Below are positions 48,558-59,707 of a stretch of DNA of 64,000 nucleotides, piece by piece (positions within the stretch are counted from its first letter, which is position 1; each line of letters begins with the position of its first letter). The notes beneath the pieces are model-generated. The model saw only the letters and a list, made by a program, of their open reading frames with translations, was not told the DNA's origin and searched no databases. The stretch is from Colletotrichum lupini (lineage: Eukaryota; Ascomycota; Sordariomycetes; Glomerellales; Glomerellaceae), in contig NC_064676.1 of assembly GCF_023278565.1 (NCBI RefSeq), positions 7,192,001-7,256,000 of the forward strand. The letters run 5' to 3'. The translations under genes were made by a program, and so were the position numbers.

Positions 48558-50574
48558 GCTCTCTACACAATTGAGCCCGAGGATATCTGCGACGGTCAAA
48601 GGCCGAAATGTTTTTGAGCTTTCCAGCATCTTCGGGTCGAAAAATTAAAAGTATCGACAACATACACTTGGCAACAGTGTGCATCCGTATGGGTTTCCTG
48701 TCACGCTTGGAAACAGTGAATTAGGAGCAACCCATTGGCAGCATTTGCCAGGAGGCGCCTATGGATTATGGCGCATCGGGCAAGGATACCAACAAAAAAA
48801 AAGAGAGAGAAACGAAGGCGGTCATGTACATAGGAATGATACCCCCAGTGCTTAAAATTCAAATTTTCAGTTACAACAACCACTTGTCGTCATTTGCTAT
48901 TGTGATCTATTTCGCAAAACAGCTGCAGTCAGTTAAGCACCAAACATATTCTCATCCTCAAAATACAAACCGTTGAGGCCATTCGCAGTTACCTATCCCA
49001 AATTTCCGAGTCTTGCCACCCAAGCGTAGAGTATTGTTGAAACACCACATCGCCGAGGTACATCCGACCAAAAGCCAATCCTCCAGCTTTCGTCTGATCA
49101 ACAAAAGCCCATTGTGAAGTTTGGGCCCAGCCAAACAATCGACACTGTACTGGACTGTACAAAGTGGACAGGGACTACCCTTAGTACTCCTCCGTGCCTC
49201 CATTTCCCCCCTTTTTCGGGAGGAGATTTTCACTGCAGTATTTTCTCTCTTCTTAATGGAGTTGTTTTTCTGGGTCCCCCGTTAGAGAAGCGTTGAACTT
49301 TTCAAATTGCCAAGAACCTCCATTCCGGCCGCCTTGCACACCCGTCCGCCCCCATGGGGGCACGGGGGCAGGCCAGACTGGGATAACACAGGCGGTTTAG
49401 AGGATGGGGAGTCAGATGATCCGTGATCCTCTCTTTGTTATGCCTAATTTGGATATGATCAAGGTGAAAGTGGGAGGAGGTCCCGGAAAATTTTGATCTA
49501 GAGAGAGCAGTATCGGCATTGGATGGAGTGTGTGGTGTGAAACAGTGCCTTGGTGTGGGCTCGCGCGGTCCCTCAGATACATACAATCCTTGGGTAAAGG
49601 GACCAGCAACCAACGGCGGTGACGTTGGAGCTCCTTACTCAACCAACGTCCTTTGCATACCCGGCCCCGCCCTTGGTTGCCCATTTAAACGCCGACCGCT
49701 CCTTCATGTCCAGAACGGGGTGGGGAACGCGGTCAGCGGAACTTGTCCGGTGGATTTGCCGTGTTTGATTTTTTAATGTTCGTGGCTCAGCCTGATTTTG
49801 ATGTGAGGAGCTCGGGACACTCGGTGACTTGGTCACACACACACATATGCGGACTCTCGACTCGAGGGACGGGAGTGGATGGTAAGGAACTTGTTCATTC
49901 TTACGGCATGAAAGTCCACTCACACGTAAAACGTCCCTTTCGCATCTCAGAGCCTTGTCTTTCTTTTTGCTTGATATAGTCTCAAATGTGTAGACCCAGG
50001 GTCTCAGGGCTTGTCCCTGGGCAGAACGTGCTAGGTATCGATACATGGACCTGAATGTTCTTCAACGGGTCGATCCAGTGTGGCAGTCTTGAAGGGTGTT
50101 CACGGTCTGGCGAATCAGGACCGGAGGAGTCGGCGAGAGAGGGGGATGGGATGCGATGACGTCTTTCGTTCAGGTTTTCTAGAAGATTTCCGTTTCGGGG
50201 GCTTCTTTGTGTTGATCGTTTTCACCCCACTTTCTTCTCGGGATGGCAGGGCGTTGCGCTCACCTGAGACCTGAGTCGGTGAGGATGCCGAAGGTTCCGG
50301 GGGTTCGGTGAGATACCGTCGAGGTTGAGATCAGGCCTGGTTGAGCCCTTGATTTCGCGAGCGAAAAGATGAGGGCTTCACGCCTTACTATAGTAGGGCG
50401 CTTGAATTTGCTCAGAAGTTGCCGTGCTTGGAGGTTCCAATCTCCAGTATTGGCCTAGTCGAGATACATTGGCAAGTGAGAATTTTGATGGATGGCTAGA
50501 CGAATGAGAGTCATTCTCATCTAGATTCTGATACCCAAGAACGAAATATGAGACTCCTAAATATTTGCAACTAG
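48558..50574. other. Intergenic region between permease and GH43 gene
   Basis: The region is 2 kb between two converging genes and contains their 3' ends. Only short frames without recognisable domains occur. An A-rich run at about 48790-48815 is low complexity. Nothing else stands out. Confidence 0.55.
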
Positions 50575-52230
50575 CTATGTACTCTTGTAAAGATATACAT
50601 TCGAATGAAGCACACATGCATGAGAGTCTTGACTGCCGTCGCAAGCAGCAGTAAACGAGTTCACCTTGATCGAGCCTCCCAACTGCTTAGTAGCAAAGTT
50701 GAAAATACCAAAGCGATACGCAATGAAGAACTCCCACCCAGAGTTCAGTTTATACGCATCACCAAGCTTAGTAAACTCAACACCATCAAAACTGTAGAAA
50801 AAGTCGGCGTCCCTAGTCCCCGTCGGCCGCGCATCCAGTTCAGCCCGGAACCATATCTTGGCAGCGCCGCTCGGTACAGGTGCTGAAGCTACCTCCTTGC
50901 CTGGGTCAACGGGATTACCCGACTCCGCGTCGATGATGATACCCTGGATTGCTTTGAGGGTGTACTCGCTGCCGTTGCGATGGATACCGATGTACGCAGT
51001 TTGGTCGCGGAACGCCGCCAGCCCGAACCTGTCGCCGTCGGCCATGTTGCTAAAGTCGATTTCGACGGTTCCCTTGGGGAATTCTCCGTGGATTCGGTGG
51101 GTGAGGGTGTTTCTCGCAGAGTAAATGTCTTCAGTGACGCTGGCGGTGCGCAGGATCACGCCGTTGTTGACCTCGAAGCTCGCGACGTCGGGGTTGTGAT
51201 TCCATTCCCAGGTGGGACCGAGTTCGCTTTCAAACGTGTAGGTCCGCGTCCAATTGTACAAGGGCTGAGATGAAAGAGGTAGAGGGTAGGAGGAGCCCCA
51301 ACCACCGTTGCTTCCTTTCACGATCTCGGGGAAGCCATCCGCGCCCCAGACAATGGGTGCCAGCACAGGCATGCGGCCGGCAGGATACGCCCAAGTGAAG
51401 GACATGAAGTACCAGTCCCCTTGTGCCGTCTTGATGAGACTTCCCTGGTGAGGCGAGTTCCCTCCCTCCAGCGGCGGCGCAATGTTTTGGCCCAGGATCT
51501 TGGCTTCGTAGGGACCCCACGGACTGCTCGACTTCCAGATATAGGTCGTGGATCCGGGCTGGTCGTTGAGGATGTAGTACGTCCCGTTGATTTTGTACAT
51601 CCTGTTACCCTCCACCGTCTCGGTATTGACATCCGATGCCTGAAGAACCTGCTGCGTCTTCACAACACTAAGACCATCGGCAGCGAGCTGCGAAACGCTG
51701 ATTTTCCCGTTGCCGTAAACCACATACATCGTATCATCATCGTCGATCAGCAACCCGTTGTCATACATGCAATTCCCACCACCAAAGTTGGCGCGGTTAT
51801 ACCAAGGCCCCTCCACGGACGAAGCAGTAAAGACCCAGGTGATCCAGAAGTTGGTGCACCCAATCCAGTACCATAACCCATCACTCTCGCGGTACCGCAG
51901 CGTCGAGGCCCAGGTACCACCTCGGTAGGCACGGGGCCCGCCGGGCGGGAGGTCGTAACCGTCGCCGAAATTGAGACGGGGAATGGAGTGCCCGACGGGC
52001 TCCCAGTTGACAAGGTCGAGGGAGCGGAGGATCGGGGCGCCGGGGCTGTAATGGAAGTTCGAGGCGGAGAAGTAGAAGGCGCCGTCTGGGCCGACGGAGA
52101 TGTCGTTGTCAGGGTAGTCTTCGTAGAGGACTGGGTTCTGGAAGGTTTCCTCGCGACATTTTCTGATGGTTGCGGCCGAGGTGAGGAGGAGTAGGGCTGC
52201 TGAGAGCAGCAGAAGACGGGTCGACACCAT
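50575..52230 (-). CDS. Secreted glycoside hydrolase family 43 enzyme
   Basis: Single-exon protein of 551 residues with a clear signal peptide (MVSTRLLLLSAALLLLTSAA). The five-bladed propeller domain occupies about residues 30-330 and shows the expected acidic triad. The proposed base is Asp41 in YPDNDISVG. The pKa-modulating Asp is Asp157 in MYDNGLLIDDDDTMY. The general acid is Glu207 in ETVEGNRMYK. A C-terminal beta-sandwich (about 345-535, with ESELGPTWEWNHNPD near its start) matches the xylosidase C2-type domain. Activity is probably beta-xylosidase or alpha-L-arabinofuranosidase on plant-wall hemicellulose; the exact specificity cannot be set by reading. Several NxT/NxS sequons fit secretion. 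The start at 52230 is the only ATG giving the signal peptide. Confidence 0.92.
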   Translation of the reverse strand: MVSTRLLLLSAALLLLTSAATIRKCREETFQNPVLYEDYPDNDISVGPDGAFYFSASNFHYSPGAPILRSLDLVNWEPVGHSIPRLNFGDGYDLPPGGPRAYRGGTWASTLRYRESDGLWYWIGCTNFWITWVFTASSVEGPWYNRANFGGGNCMYDNGLLIDDDDTMYVVYGNGKISVSQLAADGLSVVKTQQVLQASDVNTETVEGNRMYKINGTYYILNDQPGSTTYIWKSSSPWGPYEAKILGQNIAPPLEGGNSPHQGSLIKTAQGDWYFMSFTWAYPAGRMPVLAPIVWGADGFPEIVKGSNGGWGSSYPLPLSSQPLYNWTRTYTFESELGPTWEWNHNPDVASFEVNNGVILRTASVTEDIYSARNTLTHRIHGEFPKGTVEIDFSNMADGDRFGLAAFRDQTAYIGIHRNGSEYTLKAIQGIIIDAESGNPVDPGKEVASAPVPSGAAKIWFRAELDARPTGTRDADFFYSFDGVEFTKLGDAYKLNSGWEFFIAYRFGIFNFATKQLGGSIKVNSFTAACDGSQDSHACVLHSNVYLYKST

Positions 52231-52915
52231 CGTCGAAGAAGCACTGGCAGGGGCAGCCCAGGAAATTGAGAGCTTTGTTCAGACTTTGGGAATCTGATCG
52301 ATCATCACGGGACGCTTTCAGCTACATATACTGGAATGTTCTTGAGGCGTCTCCTTTGGCCTTTCTGGATTACTTCGGAATCATTGGTGCGGGAGGAGAG
52401 TGTCAGCCATCTGCAGGAACTTCTCGGCGGGTTGACGTCCGCTTCCTTAAATCGTCAAATGCGACGCTGTCACTTTGCGGGGTGAGAGATGCCAAGAAGA
52501 GAAACCCGCCCTAATTTAGCCATCTCGGTTTCCTGGTCTCCAGGGTTTAGCGGGAAAGGCCATTTCTTTTGGAAAAACATAGAGATCTTACCCGATTTCC
52601 AAGCCAATGATCTCGCCGCTACTATGTTGGTGCAGGATGACGTCCATCCTGTTGCGTTTTGGCTTGAGCAACGTCGCTTGCCTTAGTAGGACTTACACAG
52701 AGGGGCTAAGCAACATCCCAAGAAGTCGGGAGGCGGAATTAGACGCGGTGGGCGCTGCCGACAAGTTGTGATGTTGGCAAAATTATTCATTGCATCAGGA
52801 TAGCTGGTAACTGAACGAAATGTCGGGTTCTTGAATACAACAGAGGACAGAGGAACTAAAGCACTTTATTCTTAGTAGCAGCTATTACCATAACGAACAC
52901 TGAGCGGCCCCTTTT
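52231..52915. other. Promoter-side intergenic region of GH43 gene
   Basis: The interval holds the upstream region of the GH43 gene (minus strand) and the 3' flank of the methyltransferase relic. No gene or repeat is recognised. Confidence 0.55.
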
Positions 52916-54421
52916 CATTCCCGTTGCTCAAGCTTCTGCTCGTAGACAACATGACTGTAAAACTTGTCAGAACCAATCTTTTCTTCTCAAGTGCAACAGG
53001 CAAGGGGGGCATTTCAGTGAGACTCACAAGTGCAGGTAGACGTGAGTCTTGCAGGCCTTCATCTCCTGGCGGACCTGCGAGAGCAACACAAGCGCCCCCT
53101 CCCTAGTCCCATCCAGTGCGGTGGAAAATAGCTTCAGGGTAAATGCGTCAAGCCCTTCGAGCATCTGGATAAGGTTGCCCATGCCAATGTCCTTGAGCGA
53201 AGGATCCTTTGCCCAAGGCCCGATGGGAATCTTGTAGTGTCGATGCTCGACGTTTTGAAAGCCGAGGTCTCTCACCCATGCATTCAAACTTGATCCAGGA
53301 GCTCCGTCTCGTCCAAGATTTGCGCAGGCTTCCATGAATAGGGTGGCTCATCGGTGTGTCTGGGTACTGTTGAGGGACCCATCGTTTGAGTCTAGCATCA
53401 GACTCAGTCTTGGAACTCCGCCCAGCCGCCAGGCGTCAGATTCCTAAATAGTCTCATTGTTACTATTCATCTTTCAAGTGCAGATGGTTGAGGGACCGCT
53501 CACTTAAAAATTCGGCTGATGTACAGTTGCCAGTCCGCGATAGAGCCAGCCATGTAACGGCTGAAGATGAAGGTGTACTTCTTGTTCCCTACCTAGGGGC
53601 TTTCGACGTCGTCGACCTCGAACTTGACGTTTGGAGGTACCCAAGACGGCTGAATGGGACTCAAATCAATTCCGGTTACCTCGGCATTAGGGAAGAAATC
53701 TCCCATCTCGGTTGCCCCTACAATGACATTATCAGTCTCGTTCACGAGCATTGGGGTCACATAGAAGCATCCAACTACCGGTCCCGGTGCCTATGTCTAG
53801 TATGCGATGCGTCTTAGTTTCGTTGATTGGTGCAAGGAACAGCGTGTTTCCAATGGTCTTGACCATCACGGTATGCGTTAATCCGAGTCTATCGGATTCT
53901 CTCTATAAAGAATATTGCAATCAGTGACTTTAACTTTAAGAAGCCGTTATTGTGAAAACTTCACCTCGTCATTTGGAGAATTATAGGCTGTGTATGTCGT
54001 TACCAGGTATGTCGCTCACAATGGGGACGATACGGATCAGCTAATGCTACTCACAGCCAGCTCGAAACGCGTGATACGTTCGACCATATTCAGTCGGATA
54101 GTCCACCATTGATGAAGACAGAGAGGCAGTATAAGAAGACCTGGTCCAAGTTCCCATTAGTCCTGCTTGGACCGAACCTGTAGCTGACGGTTTCAGGATT
54201 AGGACTGAACTCACATGCGATCATCCATGGTCGAGGCATCGTTCTGTTCATAAGAAACGCAACAGTCACGTCAGATTATTATAGAACTTCAAGATACGAA
54301 CCCTAATCACTATTACTTCGTTGTTAACTTCGATGTCGGCTGATGTTGATGGGGCGTCTGCCGTAGATGCCGCGGTTGGCTGGACGGGTTGTGCCTCGAC
54401 CTCACTAATTGAGCCGGACAT
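52916..54421 (-). pseudogene. LaeA-like SAM-dependent methyltransferase pseudogene
   Basis: A nearly full-length but broken class I methyltransferase of the LaeA-like type. From the ATG at 54421 (MSGSISEVEAQP) several short exons can be followed: YPTEYGRTYHAFRAG, then AYNSPNDE, and the SAM-binding ILDIGTGTG rejoined over an intron to [31 protein letters not shown] follows, then YTFIFSRYMAGSIADW. The C-terminal part is intact (LGFQNVEHRHYKIPIGPWAK onward) and ends through a 73-nt intron in HVVYEQKLEQRE. It contains a TAG and a TGA where relatives have Trp, and an apparent one-base loss near 53425. Relatives act on unknown targets, some as regulators of secondary metabolism. Confidence 0.8.
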
Positions 54422-54919
54422 GATGGTACCTGCACGCGCTGCAACTGTTTTCTGACACAACTGAGGGGATTCAAACGAGGTACAGGAGGCCCTCAGATAA
54501 TGCCATCCCAGGAAGCGGGATTTCTGAGGTTTATCGTATGTTGGCACCAACGTAGCTTGGCGTCGCTTAGTTGTAGCAAATATCTGGATCTTCTGCAGAG
54601 CGGACGCAGCACTTACATGGAGACAGCGCATCTCACCAATTGAGGGTAAAAGTCCGGCTGGGTTATTGCTTTTGTCCTCAAGTGAGCCAACATAGCAAGG
54701 TCGAGTAGTTCTAATTTGACACGGATATGTTGCTAGGAATTAACAGCCCATCTGAGGCATCCAACGCCTCTAGCTGTCATCTAATAAACATATATGCATC
54801 GTCGTAGCTCATATGATACAGGACAGTGCCATTGACGGCTGCGTAGAAATTCTCCTTCATATCCCATTCTGCCACCTCAAGTGTCAATTCTTGATAACAT
54901 AAAACTGAACCTCCGCAAT
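54422..54919. other. Spacer between two relics
   Basis: About 500 bp between the methyltransferase start and the MFS tail. No coding text is recognised, and the N-terminal half of the MFS protein is not here. Confidence 0.5.
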
Positions 54920-55406
54920 CATTGAGGTCTCAGAACGTATTCTGGCACCCTTGGAGCCCCTGGTCTCATCGGCGGTTTCGCCATCTCCATCTGCCCCTTT
55001 TGATTCGGTTGGTCATCAATATCAGATGTCCACTGGATTATGCCTATCATCGGCTCCGCGTGGTTCAGTATCGGGTCGTTCTTGTTGTTCAACTCGGTCG
55101 TAAACTACTTGCCAGACACTTATCCGAATGTTGCAGCTTCAGTCTTTGCGGGCAATGATTTTTTCAGAAGCGTCTTTGGTGCGGGGTCCCCGTTGTTCGC
55201 AAACGGAATGTATACCAAATTGGGGGTTGCACGGGCGAATTCGCTTCTGGGATTTTTGTCGCTTCTGTTCATCCCTATCCCTTTCATGCTATACAAGGTA
55301 AGTCGCCACAAGTCTGTAAAATGATTTGCCATATCGCTGATTGCAGACACAGGTCGGTCCGAAGCTTTGCAGAGTGTACAGCAGACATGCGCGGAAGAAT
55401 ATCTAG
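54920..55406 (+). pseudogene. C-terminal fragment of an MFS multidrug transporter
   Basis: The frame reads GLIGGFAISICPF, a TGA where Trp is expected, FGWSSISDVHWIMPIIGS, then LPDTYPNVAASVFAGNDFFR and SLLGFLSLLFIPIPFMLYK. A 49-nt intron (55298-55346) then joins a last exon ending in YSRHARKNI and TAG at 55404-55406. These are the last three to four helices and tail of a DHA1-type MFS exporter. The first eight or so helices are missing, so it cannot function. Its splice sites and C-terminus are still good, suggesting a recent loss by deletion. Confidence 0.75.
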
Positions 55407-55765
55407 AGTGACCTACACACCATGCCAGTCGTGGTTCCCGTGACAACAACAAAGGATCGCGAGTATTACAAGATCGGGTAACATTTTCACCATTCATAAT
55501 TCTATTTGTTTAAATGTATGTATGTTCTCTAGTTTGTTGTGGAATCCACTCACATGAAACCCATGTTTAACGTTCACCTAATGGTGTTGTAAAGAAGAGT
55601 GCTTCATGGGCCTTTGTGATCATTGAACAATGATCAACCATTGAATAGGGATTAAACATTTGCTTTACTAAAGAGCCATGAAACAGCGGAGTAGCTATAT
55701 TCTCCCAAAACCATTCTTGCCAGATCACCTCTGTGTCTACTTAGTTCCCTTATGCCATCGCGCAC
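55407..55765. other. Intergenic region between MFS tail and permease gene
   Basis: A 360-bp stretch of convergent 3' flanks. It contains ATTGAACAATGATCAACCAT-type short repeats near 55622-55645. No gene is seen. Confidence 0.5.
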
Positions 55766-57739
55766 TTAGATACTGTATCTGAAGAGTTTGTCCTGTTTAT
55801 CTGTCAAGTCACTCTCAGGAGCACCACCTGCATCCAAGACGACCTCATCCTGGCTCTGGATATTCTGGCCATCAGATTGAGCAGCATCTCTCTTCTTGTT
55901 GTCCTTTGCACAGAGCCATCTGTACACGACAATCTCGACAAACAGCAAGCACCACGTGACGATAGCTGTGACAACGCCGTTGAAATAGCGCGGCTTCTTG
56001 GTCCAAAGCTGAGGTGCGCCGATGCATCCTGCGCAGTACCCAACGAAGAACATTGCGTTGAAGATGGCGCGTTTTGTGTTTCCCTTCACGTTTGATGCCG
56101 TAAGGGAGAGAAGGATCGACCATACGGCGGTAATGCACGATGCCTGAGCATACAAGGTCAGTAAGATGTCAGGACACAGTGTCGAGAATGTTTGACTTAC
56201 GATCCAAGATGCAGCAATCATACCCCACCCGGCATTGGTGGACAGTTTCATAAGAAGTACGTTGCCAATGAGGGGCGGCAGGATGAGGACGAGAGCCACC
56301 AGACTTCGTTGCTTGGGGAAGAGCATGCAGCCGCAGACACCTATCCACAGCATCCCAATCTGAACGGCGCCTATAAAACGATATTAGATACGAATCTTAG
56401 TCAATGTAATCCGACGACATACCAGATGGAGCAGTGTATAGCATGGTCTGGTACTTGTCGTAGCCAATGCTGTTGATAACAAGAGAAGCGAACTGGAGCA
56501 TCCACGGTCAGCTGTTATCGCGATTTTGAGATATAGATGAGACGAACCGTAAGGACCGGAGACTGCATGGTGACTAGAACACCGAACCAGAACACAAACC
56601 AGGTTCTGATATCAAATACAGCCTCCTTGAGCTGCGTCATAGAAAAGGAGGTCTTGTCGCCACCTTCACGGTCCTTGGCCATGCGCATAGACAGGACTTG
56701 TTTCTGGCGCTCGTTCAAGAACCACGCATCCTTGGGGCCATTCGGCATGAAGAGGTAGAAGAGGACTCCGGCGAAAGAGGTAATTGCACCACAGACGAGG
56801 AACAACACTCTCCACGGGGCGAGGGCGTGGGTGTTCTTGGCGATGCCGTACATCAGGAGGGAACCGCAGATCTGAGCGACGCCGTTCATGGTGATCCAAA
56901 GCCTATCCATTATCAATAACACGGTATGTACGTCGGCTTTGGGAGATCTTACGCTGTTCGGAGGGCATGCTCGTTGCTTCGGTACCAGATACTTGTGATT
57001 GTGATGAAGGCGGGAGAGACGGCCCCTTCGGCGAAGCCTAGTAGGAATCGAACGGCAGCAAAGCCGGCGTAGTTGTGCGGGGCCGCGAGACACATGCAGA
57101 TAATGCCCCAGATGACGCTGCGAAAGGGGTTGTCAGCAGCTGTATAAAGAGATTGCAGAAAGGGATAGACTTACACGGTGACTCCGACAAACTTGGTAAG
57201 GTGGAATCTGCTCATCAAGTAGATGAAAGGATATTCCGATACCAGCTGACCTGTGACGCGATGGTTAGAAACTGGATAGCTCGGGAAGCATCGCAGATGT
57301 ACTTACCAACGTAGAAGATAGATGAACACCACGAGTATTGCGTGCTAGTCAGGTTCAGGTCGGTGATGAGGCCGAACACCTATCATCTTGTGGTTAGCAG
57401 CTTGAAGTTGGGGCAACATTTGATGGTTCCAGAACATAGGCAGCTTACACTGGCGTAACTAAGACTTTGCTTGTCCAAGTATTGCAGAAAAAAAACGAAG
57501 CACATCTAGACAAGCAAATCAGTCGAGTTGTCCATCAGTCATGGTTGCTAAAATTAGTTACTCACCATTGGCAGGATGGCCAGGTCGATCTTGCGGAGAA
57601 CTTCCTTTTCCTCTTCAGGGGTATAGCCATCCGCAAGATCAACAATTTGTCCAGTCTTCTCCTCCATTGCTTCTGAAGGGACGTCGCCTCCTTGTTGCTT
57701 GGTCATCGCATCGATCTTGGTATCGCCGGACGAGGCCAT
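55766..57739 (-). CDS. MFS permease, allantoate/nicotinate (ACS family) type
   Basis: A 505-residue proton-coupled organic anion transporter of the anion:cation symporter family. Nine exons: 57566-57739, 57449-57505, 57307-57379, 57175-57250, 56953-57117, 56548-56902, 56423-56492, 56201-56370 and 55766-56143. Every junction is in frame. Helix 1 follows a polar N-terminus (LRKIDLAILPM-MCFVFFLQYLDKQSL), and family blocks AAVRFLLGFAEGAVSPAF, WRVLFLVCGAITSFAGV and RAIFNAMFFVGYCAGCIGAP are present. It most resembles Dal5/Tna1-type permeases for allantoate, nicotinate or similar carboxylates. The start at 57739 is chosen because the upstream ATG would add an atypical extension. It is divergently transcribed from an amidohydrolase gene, so it may import that enzyme's substrate. 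Confidence 0.9.
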
Positions 57740-58363
57740 TGTTGCCAGTGCTCGTTTGGAAAGTCTGAAGTCAAAGTCAAAACAGCCTTCGTCGACTGTC
57801 TCTCTAGAAATCCCACCCTCTCGGAGAACGGCAGAAGTGCCGGTTTTAAGATCCACGAGTTCGTCGTCTCCACATGTCGCATGGCATGTCATCTGTCGAC
57901 CCGGGGTTATGTTTCCATCCCCCGCACTAAGAGATGCATATCAGGACATTCTCCAGAAATCCCTTCGATTGGATGTGACTAGTGAAGATAGCGGTGATAC
58001 CGGAGGTGGGGCGAGCCATGTTGCCGACGACAAAGGAGGTTCGTGACAGATACCCGACGCGGGTATCGGCAACATGGCTCCGTGCTAACCAGGTTCCCGA
58101 TGATAGACTGCCACGCTACCGATAAGTCTAGTAATGTCAAATGTAAGTGGTTGATAATTGCAGGATGGCGAAGTGCCGTGAAATGAAGCCAATCGGATAA
58201 ATAAACATCTGTGGAAAAGAGTGAGCAGATATCCGAGTTGCAGGCACTGGAATTCAGCATTTGTAAACTCTTCGCTCCTTTTTTTGACTTTCCCCTCACC
58301 TCCGCCTCCATTCCAAGCTTGGCGTAGACAGCCTAACCTTTCAGAAGTCTTCTGACATTCACC
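57740..58363. promoter_or_regulatory. Divergent promoter of permease and amidohydrolase
   Basis: The 624-bp region separates two divergent starts. It contains a strong hairpin (listed separately) and a CGATAAG at 58119-58125 that fits the GATA-factor consensus HGATAR, which would suit nitrogen regulation. Several CGG/CCG half-sites occur around 58000-58100. Shared control of the two genes is inference. Confidence 0.5.
58013..58080. repeat. Perfect 15-bp inverted repeat with inner palindrome
   Basis: GAGCCATGTTGCCGA at 58013-58027 is the exact reverse complement of TCGGCAACATGGCTC at 58066-58080. Within the 38-base loop, TACCCG (58051-58056) pairs with CGGGTA (58060-58065) next to the right arm. 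It could be a cruciform, a regulator site, or the footprint of a small inverted-repeat element. Confidence 0.8.
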
Positions 58364-59707
58364 ATGGTCACCGAAGCCGACTTGAAGCCCTGGCTCCGTA
58401 GCCCCGTCCGACGATACGTCCTCACCAACGCCACCATCGTCGACGTGACAGATGGCAGCCTGCGCCCCAACGCGGCGATTCAGCTCAAAGATGGCTACAT
58501 AGACACAATCACCGACTCGACAGACTCAGCAATCAAGACCGCTGTGGAACAAGGCTTCGAGGTGATTGACTGCTCCGGCAAGTTCATCTGCCCGGGCCTT
58601 ATCGACTCGCACGTCCACTTCGTCGCGGTCCCTGGATTCGGCGACCTTTCTAAAGCATTCGGCAACGCCAACGATGTCTCACTTCTTCGCCAACCATACG
58701 TCGCCGCACAGATGCTACACCGCGGGTTCACGAGTGTGCGAGACTGCGGCGGTGCGCAGCAGGCACTGAAGGAAGCCATCAACGACGGTGTCTTTCCTGG
58801 CCCGAGGCTCTTCATCGCGGGACATGCCCTGTCGCAAGCGGGTGGCCATGGGGACATCCGTGGTGTTCACGATCACTCCGAGTGCTGCGGCGGGTCAACA
58901 AACGGGCTCGGAAGGCTATGCAACGGCGTACCGGAGTGCATGACCGCCGTCCGAGAAGAGATCCGCGGCGGAGCCGACTTTATCAAGATCATGGGCTCCG
59001 GCGGTGTTTCGACACCAACCGACAGAATCGACCACCTCCAATTCACCGGCGCTGAGATCCGAGCCATGGTCGAATGTGCCTCGAACGCGGGCACCTACGT
59101 CACAGCCCACGCATACACAACGAAAGCTATCCGGCATTGTATCGATAACGGTGTGCGGGGGATTGAGCACGGCAACTTTGTCGATGCTCCTACGGCGAAG
59201 CTCATGGCGGAGAAGGGCGTCTATCTTACTCCCACCCTCATCACATACGCTCAGATGGCGTCGCCGAAGTGGAAGGGCTATTTGCCGCCCGAATCCATGT
59301 CGAAGAACGAGGAGGTGCTCAATGCCGGGTTGGTGGCGCTCAAGACTGCGTACGACGCCGGTGTGACCATTTGCTTCGGTACAGACCTTCTTGGGCCGCT
59401 CGGAGCAGCGCAGTCGTTTGAGTTCTCGTTGAGAAGCAGAGCTGTCCCATCGCTAGCTGTGCTGCAGAGTGCGACGCTCAATGCCGCAAAGATGGCCGGC
59501 AGAAAAGATTCGCTAGGTCAGATTAAGGAGGGCTTCGAGGCAGATCTTCTCATCACAGACGCCAACCCTGTCGAGAATGTATCCATATTTGATGACCCCG
59601 AGGCTCACGTGTTTGGTGTCTTGAAAGAAGGCAGGATATACAAGAGCAGATGGAGCGGTCTGGTCGAGGATGCCGCAGTACCCGTCAGAATCAAGCCGGC
59701 GTTGTGA
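58364..59707 (+). CDS. Metal-dependent amidohydrolase (prolidase/ochratoxinase-like)
   Basis: Single-exon protein of 447 residues in the amidohydrolase superfamily, cytosolic by sequence (no signal peptide). All expected ligands are visible: the HxH pair His83 and His85 (DSHVHF), Lys208 (FIKIMGSGG; carboxylated lysine in relatives), His249 (VTAHAY), His269 (GIEHGNF) and Asp341 (FGTDLLG). This pattern fits the binuclear group containing Xaa-Pro dipeptidase-like and ochratoxinase-like carboxypeptidases that hydrolyse amide bonds of small molecules. The N- and C-terminal beta-sandwich pieces (YVLTNATIVDVTDG and EADLLITDANP) are complete. Divergent pairing with an ACS-family permease suggests uptake and hydrolysis of an amide-containing compound; the exact substrate is unknown. 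Confidence 0.9.
   Translation: MVTEADLKPWLRSPVRRYVLTNATIVDVTDGSLRPNAAIQLKDGYIDTITDSTDSAIKTAVEQGFEVIDCSGKFICPGLIDSHVHFVAVPGFGDLSKAFGNANDVSLLRQPYVAAQMLHRGFTSVRDCGGAQQALKEAINDGVFPGPRLFIAGHALSQAGGHGDIRGVHDHSECCGGSTNGLGRLCNGVPECMTAVREEIRGGADFIKIMGSGGVSTPTDRIDHLQFTGAEIRAMVECASNAGTYVTAHAYTTKAIRHCIDNGVRGIEHGNFVDAPTAKLMAEKGVYLTPTLITYAQMASPKWKGYLPPESMSKNEEVLNAGLVALKTAYDAGVTICFGTDLLGPLGAAQSFEFSLRSRAVPSLAVLQSATLNAAKMAGRKDSLGQIKEGFEADLLITDANPVENVSIFDDPEAHVFGVLKEGRIYKSRWSGLVEDAAVPVRIKPAL

Noticed and set aside
49639..50046. 135-codon minus-strand frame
   Set aside because: No homology is recognisable and it lies between two convergent 3' ends.
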